Shown here: piece by piece, positions 21,946 to 26,868 of the stretch
Position numbering within the stretch: the first letter of the stretch is position 1
How the letters are laid out: every line of letters begins with the position of its first letter
Source: DASSKF01 sp035690725
GTDB taxonomy: Bacteria; Actinomycetota; Actinomycetes; Actinomycetales; Dermatophilaceae
Length of the DNA: 26,868 nt
Assembly (NCBI GenBank): GCA_035690725.1
Contig: DASSKF010000207.1
Span: 1-26,868 of the forward strand
Direction: 5' to 3'
The notes under the pieces: generated by a model
Told to the model about the DNA's origin: nothing
Seen by the model: the letters and a program-made list of their open reading frames with translations, nothing else
The model's database searches: none
Translations under genes and position numbers: made by a program

Positions 21946-23124
21946 GTGGCCCCCTTCCTCGATGAGTCCCTCGTCGACGACGAGGAGCAGATCGCCCGGC
22001 TCGACTCACGGCAGACGCTGCGCGCGCTCGCGACCGGCGGCGCCCAGGTGCGCGAGGCCCTGACCCTCGCCGAGGAGGCGGGGATCGGGGCGGTCGGCGG
22101 GGGCGAGCGGCCCCGCGCCGTCGTCGTCGCCTCGCTCGGGGGCTCTGCCGTGGTCGCCGACGTGCTCGAGCTGCTCGCCGAGCCGGGTTCGCCCGTGCCG
22201 GTGAGCGTGCGCCGCAACCTGCCGCTGCCCGGCTGGGTCGGCCCGCTGGACCTGGTGATCGCGGTGTCCCTGTCCGGTCGCGCCCAGGGCCCGCTGGCGC
22301 TCGCCGCGGAGGCGGCCCGGCGTGGCGCCTCGCTGCTCACCGTCGGGTCGCTGGACTCGCCGCTGGCCGAGATCTGCGCCCGCGCCCGGGGTGTGCACGT
22401 CGGGGTCGGCCACGGCCGCACCTCCTCGCGCACCGGGCTGTGGTCGCTGCTCGCGCCGGTGCTGCTCGGCGCCGACCACCTCGGGCTCGTCGACGTCCCG
22501 GCGTCCGTCCTGCAGGCGACCGCGGACCGGCTCGACGACCAGGCCACCGCGTGCCGGCCCGCGTCGGAGTCCTTCGTCAACCCGGCCAAGCTGCTCGCCA
22601 GCCAGCTCGCCGAGACCGTCCCGGTCGTGCTCGGGGACGGGGCGCTGACCGGGGTCGCGGCCGGACGCGCCGCGTCGATGCTCGCCCGCACCGCCCGTAT
22701 GCCGGCCACCTGCGGGGAGCTGCCCGACGCCGCCTCCCAGATCGTCGCCTGCTTCGACGGGCCGTTCACCGCCGGCGGGGGCCGGGGGACCGGTGGCGCG
22801 GACACGGGGCAGGACATCTTCGCCGACCCGTTCCTCGACGGACCGGCGCAGCCCCGGCTCGGGCTGCTGCTGCTGCGGGACGCGGTCGGGCCGCCCGGCC
22901 CGGAGACCGACGAGGCCGAGGCGCTCGCCGACGCCGTCGAGCAGACCGCCCACGAGGCCGGCGCCCGGGTGATGACGGTGCGCGCGGAGGAGGGGCACCC
23001 GCTCGTGCGCCTGGCCGGGCAGGTGGCCCAGACGGATTTCGCCGCGACCTACCTCGCCATCGGGCTCGGCCTCGACCCCGCGGTGTCGCCGCACGTGGCG
23101 GAGCTGCGTGACCGGACCCGCTGA
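21946..23124 (+). CDS. SIS-domain sugar isomerase (bifunctional PGI/PMI type)
   Basis: The 392-residue protein starts at GTG 21946, four bases after the Trm112-like stop. Two SIS domains are evident. The first contains AVVVASLGGSAVVADVLELL (residues ~62-81) and LVIAVSLSGRAQGPLALAAEA with the sugar-phosphate-binding Ser cluster. The second contains SFVNPAKLLASQLAETVPVVLGDG. The gene context with manB and homology to Rv3256c point to the archaeal/actinobacterial bifunctional phosphoglucose/phosphomannose isomerase group, which would make mannose-6-P from fructose-6-P for ManB. The GTSGNTEET-type loop of well-studied members appears as VSLSGRAQGP, lacking the threonines. Activity should therefore be tested before it is called an isomerase. 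A perfect palindrome follows the stop. Confidence 0.75.
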   Translation: MAPFLDESLVDDEEQIARLDSRQTLRALATGGAQVREALTLAEEAGIGAVGGGERPRAVVVASLGGSAVVADVLELLAEPGSPVPVSVRRNLPLPGWVGPLDLVIAVSLSGRAQGPLALAAEAARRGASLLTVGSLDSPLAEICARARGVHVGVGHGRTSSRTGLWSLLAPVLLGADHLGLVDVPASVLQATADRLDDQATACRPASESFVNPAKLLASQLAETVPVVLGDGALTGVAAGRAASMLARTARMPATCGELPDAASQIVACFDGPFTAGGGRGTGGADTGQDIFADPFLDGPAQPRLGLLLLRDAVGPPGPETDEAEALADAVEQTAHEAGARVMTVRAEEGHPLVRLAGQVAQTDFAATYLAIGLGLDPAVSPHVAELRDRTR

Positions 23125-23144
23125 CGCCCTGCGGGGGGCGGGCG

Positions 23145-23200
23145 GCGTTTCTTTGGGACGTTTGCGCTGCCCCAGCAGCGCAAACGTCCCAAAGAAACGC
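23145..23200. terminator. 26-bp perfect hairpin downstream of the manB operon
   Basis: Arms 23145-23170 and 23175-23200 are perfectly complementary over 26 nt with a 4-nt CCCA loop. The arms are richer in A/T than the surroundings (TTTCTTTGGGACG and its complement). It lies 21 nt after the SIS stop and 17 nt before the mtr -10 box. A strong terminator separating two co-directional units is likely. Confidence 0.75.
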
Positions 23201-23216
23201 GCGCGGCAGCGCTGGT

Positions 23217-23231
23217 TAGGCTCGAGGGGTG
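23217..23231 (+). promoter_or_regulatory. leaderless -10 box of mtr
   Basis: TAGGCT (23217-23222) lies 6 nt before GTG 23229, which begins the conserved flavoprotein N-terminus. Confidence 0.65.
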
Positions 23232-24641
23232 GCTGAGCACTTCGACCTGGCGATCATCGGTTCCGGCTCCGGCAACTCGCTGGTGACGCCGGACTTCGCC
23301 GACAAGCGGGTCGCCGTCATCGAGCACGGCATCTTCGGCGGCACCTGCCTCAACGTCGGCTGCATCCCGACGAAGATGTACGTCTACGCCGCCGACGTCG
23401 CCGACACGATCCGGCACGCGAGCCGCTACGGCATCGACGCCACCCTCGACAAGGTCCGCTGGACCGACATCCGGGACCGGATCTTCGGCCGGATCGACCC
23501 GATCTCCGAGGGCGGCAAGCGCTACCGCATCGACGAGCCCAACACCGAGGCCTTCCTCGGCCACGCCACGTTCACCGGCCCGAAGCAGCTGCACGTCGAC
23601 CTCGACGACGGCGGGACCGCCGAGATCACCGCCGACCAGGTCGTCCTCGCCGCCGGCAGCCACGCGACCGTCCCCGACGTCGTCGCCGACTCCGGGGTGC
23701 CGTTCCACACCTCCGACACCGTGATGCGGATCGACGACCTCCCCGAGCACCTGGTCATCCTGGGCGGCGGGTTCATCAGCGCCGAGTTCGCCCACGTCTT
23801 CTCGGCGCTGGGCTGCGAGGTGACGGTCATCAACCGCAGCCCGATGCTGCTGCGCCACCTGGACGGCACCATCTCGCGGGCGTTCACCGAGCTCGCCAAG
23901 GACACCTGGGACGTCCACCTCAACGCCCAGGTCCACAAGGTCAGCGGCGACGCGAGCGAGGTCCGGGTCGACCTGTCCGACGGCACCCAGGTCACCGGCG
24001 ACCTGCTCCTCGTCGCGACGGGCCGCGACCCGAGCACCGCCGGCTGGCTCGACGAGTCCGGTGTGGACCTGCACCCCGACGGGCGGGTCAAGGTCGACGA
24101 GTTCGGCCGGACCAGCGCCGAGGGCGTCTGGGCGCTGGGCGACGTCTCCTCGGAGTTCCAGCTCAAGCACGTCGCCAACGCGGAGGCCCGCTGCGTCGCG
24201 CACAACCTGGTCCACCCCGAGGACCTGCACGCCCCCGACGAGCGGTTCGTGCCCTCGGCGGTGTTCACCCACCCGCAGATCGCCACCGTCGGCGCCACCG
24301 AGGAGGAGCTCGCAGCCGGGGGGCGCACCTTCGCGACCTACGTCCAGAAGTTCGGCGACACGGCATACGGCTGGGCGATGGAGGACCGGACCGGCATCTG
24401 CAAGGTGATCGCCGACCCGGACACCAAGCTGCTGCTCGGCGCCCACATCATGGGCCCGCAGGCTTCCAACCTGATCCAGCCGCTCGTGCAGGCGCTGACC
24501 CACGGCCAGACCGTCGACGACATCGCCCGCGGCCAGTTCTGGATCCACCCGGCCTTGGCCGAGGTGGTCGAGAACGCGTTGCTCGGCCTCGACCTCAACC
24601 CGCCCGAGGACATCACCGACATGCCGGTCGAGGAGATCTGA
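23229..24641 (+). CDS. mtr: mycothione reductase
   Basis: The 470-residue flavoprotein belongs to the pyridine nucleotide-disulfide oxidoreductases. The FAD-binding segment is LAIIGSGSGNS (residues ~7-17). The redox-active disulfide is GGTCLNVGCIPTK (C40 and C45). NAD(P)-binding glycine motif GGGFISAEFAHVFSALG and the second FAD motif SAEGVWALGDVSSEFQLKHVA follow. The catalytic dyad is H440 with E445 in WIHPALAEVVENALLGL. The signatures SGNS, VYAADVADTIRHASRYGID, GRIDPI and YGWAMED match M. tuberculosis Mtr rather than lipoamide or glutathione reductases. The enzyme reduces mycothiol disulfide with NADPH and keeps the mycothiol pool reduced in the cytosol. It is a single-gene unit with a leaderless promoter and an upstream terminator. 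Confidence 0.95.
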   Translation: MAEHFDLAIIGSGSGNSLVTPDFADKRVAVIEHGIFGGTCLNVGCIPTKMYVYAADVADTIRHASRYGIDATLDKVRWTDIRDRIFGRIDPISEGGKRYRIDEPNTEAFLGHATFTGPKQLHVDLDDGGTAEITADQVVLAAGSHATVPDVVADSGVPFHTSDTVMRIDDLPEHLVILGGGFISAEFAHVFSALGCEVTVINRSPMLLRHLDGTISRAFTELAKDTWDVHLNAQVHKVSGDASEVRVDLSDGTQVTGDLLLVATGRDPSTAGWLDESGVDLHPDGRVKVDEFGRTSAEGVWALGDVSSEFQLKHVANAEARCVAHNLVHPEDLHAPDERFVPSAVFTHPQIATVGATEEELAAGGRTFATYVQKFGDTAYGWAMEDRTGICKVIADPDTKLLLGAHIMGPQASNLIQPLVQALTHGQTVDDIARGQFWIHPALAEVVENALLGLDLNPPEDITDMPVEEI

Positions 24642-24710
24642 CCGGCCCCCTGCCCGAGCCCGGACCGACAAGCGCCGGTATGCCGTGTGCTTGCGTCCGC
24701 TGCGCGCTGC

Positions 24711-24735
24711 GCCGCTCTGGCTGTGCGCCAGCGGC
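24711..24735. terminator. weak hairpin between mtr and the VOC gene
   Basis: In the 131-bp convergent gap, GCCG-CT-CTGGC (24711-24721) can pair with GCCAG-CGGC (24727-24735), leaving a 2-nt bulge and 5-nt loop. It is the only structured element seen in this gap, and its terminator role is tentative. Confidence 0.35.
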
Positions 24736-24772
24736 AGGGCACCCGTTCGTGATCGAGGTGCTGTAGGGCGCC

Positions 24773-25159
24773 TCAGCCGCGGATGGTCTCGTGCAGGCAG
24801 AGCACGTTGCCGGACGGGTCCTCGAACCACGCGGCCTTGTCGGAGTCGAGCACGGCGACGTGGTCCACGGTCGTGAGCTCCGGCAGGTCGTAGTCGGCGA
24901 ACAAGATGCCCTGCCCCTCCAGGTCCTTGATCGCGCCCGTGATGTCGTCGACCTCGAACGACAGCTCCGTGCGCCCGCTGGGTGTCGCGTCCGCGTCGGG
25001 CATGAGCAGCAGGCCCGCGCCGCCCCCGACGGCGAACTTCTCCTCGCCGACGCTGTTGTGGCCCTCGTACTTCAGGCCGAGGCGATCCCGGTAGAACGCG
25101 ACCGCGTCGGACGCGTCCCGGACCCGCAGCATCGTGGTGATGGGGGACTGGCTGAGCAT
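24773..25159 (-). CDS. glyoxalase/VOC superfamily protein
   Basis: The 128-residue protein starts at ATG 25157-25159 with GGGAGG 5 nt upstream. It has the paired beta-alpha-beta-beta-beta modules of the vicinal oxygen chelate fold. ITTMLRVRDASDAVAFYRDRLGLKYEG forms the first module, and TELSFEVDDITGAIKDLEGQGILF and AAWFEDPSGNVLCLHE form the second. The last segment holds the typical FxDPxGN-xLxLxE with the C-terminal metal-ligand Glu. There is no His at the usual first ligand position of glyoxalase I; the N-terminal strand reads TTMLRV. The specific reaction is not predictable. Three GTCGAC sites spanning the ribosome binding site region may be an operator. Confidence 0.85.
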   Translation of the reverse strand: MLSQSPITTMLRVRDASDAVAFYRDRLGLKYEGHNSVGEEKFAVGGGAGLLLMPDADATPSGRTELSFEVDDITGAIKDLEGQGILFADYDLPELTTVDHVAVLDSDKAAWFEDPSGNVLCLHETIRG

Positions 25160-25190
25160 GTCGACCTCCCGATGTCGACCGATGTCGACC
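25157..25190 (-). promoter_or_regulatory. GTCGAC repeats at the VOC gene start
   Basis: The 10-mer GATGTCGACC occurs in tandem at 25171-25180 and 25181-25190, and 9 of its 10 bases recur at 25157-25166. This puts the palindrome GTCGAC at 25160, 25174 and 25184. The element overlaps the ribosome binding site and leader of the VOC gene and may bind a regulator. No known operator is recognised. Confidence 0.4.
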
Positions 25191-25194
25191 GGCA

Positions 25195-25602
25195 ATGTGC
25201 ACCGGTGCTGTCGCCCAGCCTTCGCCGGGCGTCGGGAGCGCACAAGGGGAGCCGCCTGCACACTTCTGTGCATCCTCCTCGCCCCCTCGTGCCGCCGCCT
25301 CACGCGCGCCGCTCACGATCGAGCGAGCCTGGCGGGAGGTCGGCCCGGTCTTCATCCACGTCCGGTCCTGCCCGGGCTACCTCACACCACGTGTCGTGCC
25401 CGACTGGTTCGACCAGGAGCCTCGCGTGCTGCGTGCCTACGACGCCGAGGGCACCATGCGCTACGAATCCAATCGCGTGGTGGATGCGGGCACTGGTGTG
25501 GGCACCGCCCTGGAGGAGATCTTCCGGGACGACGCGGTGCGCGAAGTCCACGTCCGCAACCTCGAAGCCCAGTGCTTCATCGCGCGCGTCGTCCGCAACT
25601 GA
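25195..25602 (+). pseudogene. DUF1203 protein, probably missing its N-terminal part
   Basis: The C-terminal ~90 codons are clearly DUF1203-like. The block begins at WREVGPVFIHVRSCPGY, continues through PRVLRAYDAEGTMRYESNRVV and AVREVHVRNLEAQCFIARVV, and ends at TGA 25600-25602. DUF1203 proteins are usually ~150 or more residues and have a conserved N-terminal half before the GPIFVH block. Here the only in-frame start is GTG 25195. The ~45 residues it adds (rich in Pro, Ser and Ala) do not resemble the family, and there is no ribosome binding site or -10 box. I infer a 5' deletion that left a remnant, possibly expressed as a short 135-residue protein. Function of the family is unknown. Confidence 0.5.
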
Positions 25603-25603
25603 C

Positions 25604-25752
25604 CCGCTCGACGCTCGCGAGGCCCGATATCGGGGATGGTGTGCGCGGGAGTGGCCGCTCGACGCTCGTGGGGCCCGATCTCGGGGATGGTGTGCGCGGG
25701 AGTGGCCGCTCGCCGCTCGTCGAGCCCGATCTCGGGGATGGTGTGCGCCGGA
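25604..25752. repeat. three tandem 51-bp repeats upstream of the CDF gene
   Basis: Units begin with CCGCTCG at 25604, 25655 and 25706, a strict 51-bp period. The third unit is cut short around 25752. Each has an internal CCCGAT-type inverted repeat, a perfect 12-bp palindrome CCCGATATCGGG in the first copy (25623-25634) and degenerate in the others. Because 51 is a multiple of three the block reads as a 17-residue repeat in frame with the CDF gene. However, a leaderless -10 box lies between it and the CDF ATG, so I treat it as non-coding. Confidence 0.7.
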
Positions 25753-25772
25753 CCTTCGGCCGCGGCGACCGT

Positions 25773-25788
25773 TACCCTTCCCGTCATG
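25773..25788 (+). promoter_or_regulatory. leaderless -10 box of the CDF transporter gene
   Basis: TACCCT (25773-25778) is followed by 7 nt and ATG 25786. This sets the start and argues against the 50-codon upstream extension through the tandem repeats. Confidence 0.6.
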
Positions 25789-26772
25789 TCCACCGAAGGC
25801 GGCACCAAGGCGATCGTCGCGGCCCTGACGGCCAACCTGGGGATCGCGATCACCAAGTTCGTGGCGTTCCTGCTCACGGGGGCCAGCTCGATGCTGGCCG
25901 AGGCCGTGCACTCGGTGGCCGACTCGGGCAACCAGCTGCTCCTGCTCATCGGCGGCAAGCGGGCCAAGCGTGAGGCCACCCCCGAGCACCCGTTCGGCTT
26001 CGGCCGGGAACGCTACGTCTACGGCTTCGTCGTCTCGATCGTGCTGTTCACCGTCGGCGGCCTGTTCGCCCTCTACGAGGCCTGGCACAAGCTGCAGGAG
26101 GCGCTCGACGGCCACGGGGCGATCACCGGGCGCTGGTGGTGGGTGCCGCTGGCGGTGCTGGTCGTCGCGATCGGCATGGAGGGCTACTCCTTCCGGACCG
26201 CGGTCAGGGAGAGCAACCACGTGCGCGGGGAGCGCTCCTGGGCCCAGTTCATCCGCTCGGCGAAGGCGCCCGAGCTGCCGGTGATCCTGCTCGAGGACTT
26301 CGCCGCCCTGTGCGGTCTCGTCTTCGCCCTCATCGGCGTCGGCCTCACCCTGCTGACCGAGAACGCGGTCTGGGACGCGGCTGGGACGGCACTGATCGGC
26401 ATACTGCTCGTCCTGGTGGCGGTCACGCTGGCACTGGAGATGAAGTCGCTGCTGATCGGCGAGGCCGCGTCGCGCGACAACATCCAGAAGCTGCGGGACG
26501 CGCTCGTGGGGGAGGGTGACACCGGAGTGGACCGGATCATCCACATGCGGACCATGCACATCGGCCCGGAGGAGCTGCTCGTTGCCGCGAAGCTGGCGGT
26601 GGACCGCTCGGACCGGGGCGAGGAGATCGCCACGGCGATCGACGGCGCCGAGCGGCGGGCCCGCGAGGCCCTGAAGGAGCTGCGGCTGACCATCTACCTG
26701 GAGCCGGACATCGACCGTGCGCGCCGGGCCGGGTCGGCCGGTGCGGAACCGCGGGCTGGCCTGCCCGGCTGA
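25786..26772 (+). CDS. cation diffusion facilitator family transporter
   Basis: The 328-residue membrane protein starts at ATG 25786. CDF features are GASSMLAEAVHSVADSGNQLLLL (residues ~32-54), with the HSVAD metal motif in helix 2, and the HPFGFGRERYVYGF signature just after. Helix 5 carries VILLEDFAALCGLVFAL, where Glu replaces the first ligand, as in the COG0053 subgroup that includes SLC30A9-like proteins. The C-terminal ~100 residues form the cytosolic domain (VDRIIHMRTMHIGPEELLVAAKLAV). Such proteins export Zn2+, Fe2+, Mn2+ or similar divalent cations by proton antiport. The metal is not predictable here. There is no metal-regulator gene next to it. The next gene, beyond the window, has its own promoter. 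Confidence 0.92.
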   Translation: MSTEGGTKAIVAALTANLGIAITKFVAFLLTGASSMLAEAVHSVADSGNQLLLLIGGKRAKREATPEHPFGFGRERYVYGFVVSIVLFTVGGLFALYEAWHKLQEALDGHGAITGRWWWVPLAVLVVAIGMEGYSFRTAVRESNHVRGERSWAQFIRSAKAPELPVILLEDFAALCGLVFALIGVGLTLLTENAVWDAAGTALIGILLVLVAVTLALEMKSLLIGEAASRDNIQKLRDALVGEGDTGVDRIIHMRTMHIGPEELLVAAKLAVDRSDRGEEIATAIDGAERRAREALKELRLTIYLEPDIDRARRAGSAGAEPRAGLPG

Positions 26773-26784
26773 CCGCCGAGCGAC

Positions 26785-26868
26785 TAAACTGTTCGCGCAC
26801 TGCCGGCGTGGGTGATGACCCGCACGTGAAGGCCCAGATGGGCGGCGCCGGGTCTGCTTGAGACGTTC
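26785..26868 (+). promoter_or_regulatory. promoter and structured 5' leader of a gene beyond the window
   Basis: TAAACT (26785-26790) is a good -10 box with no clear -35. It is followed by at least 70 nt without a start codon in a good context. The leader can fold GTGGGT/ACCCGC (26809-26814 with 26819-26824, GATG loop, one G-U pair), and GGCCC with GGGC further on. I do not recognise a known riboswitch; SAM-IV and SAH consensus elements were considered and do not match. In related genomes ahcY often lies near manB-region genes, but the downstream gene is not visible here. Confidence 0.35.

Noticed and set aside
25604..25752. Possible CRISPR array or plasmid iterons
   Set aside because: Nearly identical 51-bp units have no distinct spacers, only three copies, and no replication or cas gene is adjacent.
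25636..25785. In-frame 50-codon extension of the CDF protein through the tandem repeats
   Set aside because: The sequence is a 17-residue repeat, CDF proteins do not have it, and a -10 box lies 7 nt before ATG 25786.
26785..26868. SAM-IV or SAH riboswitch
   Set aside because: GGGTGATGACC resembles the end of SAM-IV, but the conserved 5' core is absent, and the SAH core is also absent.
1..26868. Mobile elements, tRNA or rRNA genes
   Set aside because: No transposase, integrase or phage-like reading frames and no cloverleaf or rRNA-like sequence were seen on either strand.

Overview
The window is chromosomal DNA from a very high-GC actinobacterium. Supporting evidence: mycothione reductase (mycothiol redox), the F420 genes cofD and cofE, a WhiB2-type iron-sulfur regulator, heavy GTG start use, and many leaderless promoters (a TANNNT -10 box 6-7 nt before the start codon). 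Gene order around whiB matches the Mycobacterium tuberculosis Rv3256c-Rv3262 neighbourhood (fbiA/fbiB, whiB2, Rv3259, DUF3499, manB, SIS isomerase). There are no mycolate genes here and FbiB lacks its reductase domain, so I favour a non-mycolate order such as Micrococcales (Intrasporangiaceae-like). That placement is inference.

Layout. 1-5789: envelope-flavoured genes. These are the 3' end of a family 2 glycosyltransferase, a methyltransferase and a YnfA-type membrane protein on the minus strand, then a translationally coupled plus-strand trio: DUF5941/CDP-alcohol phosphotransferase fusion, second CDP-alcohol phosphotransferase, family 4-type glycosyltransferase. 5908-9276 (minus): TIGR03089 protein, scoA, scoB and a sulfotransferase. 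9314-10282: AlkA-like DNA glycosylase. 10406-13765 (minus): cofD-cofE followed by an ATP-grasp ligase. 14024-19074 (plus): whiB, a 1062-residue glycosyltransferase/membrane protein and a secreted DUF5719 protein. 19118-19546 (minus): a metallopeptidase-family protein without its zinc motif, divergent from DUF3499 (19609-19986). 20173-23124 (plus): manB, a Trm112-like zinc ribbon and a PGI/PMI-type SIS isomerase, coupled by stop/start overlap, which should supply activated mannose or glucose phosphates for glycan and GDP-mannose synthesis. 23229-24641: mycothione reductase. 24773-25159 (minus): VOC protein. 25195-25602: probable 5'-truncated DUF1203 remnant. 25786-26772: cation diffusion facilitator. 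The last 96 bases hold a -10 box and the start of a leader for a gene beyond the window.

No rRNA, tRNA, insertion sequence, prophage or CRISPR array is visible. The most unusual features are non-coding. Most convergent or operon-separating gaps carry their own long inverted repeat or short tandem repeat array, including a 26-bp perfect stem at 23145-23200. The heptamer GTATGCC/GGCATAC occurs 21 times in any reading frame, roughly nine times the composition expectation, and even forces rare ATA codons. Protein-level oddities are an Asp-to-His change in the last catalytic Asp of a CDP-alcohol phosphotransferase, a CofE with an unrecognised C-terminal extension instead of the FbiB reductase, and a 'metallopeptidase' lacking HExxH.
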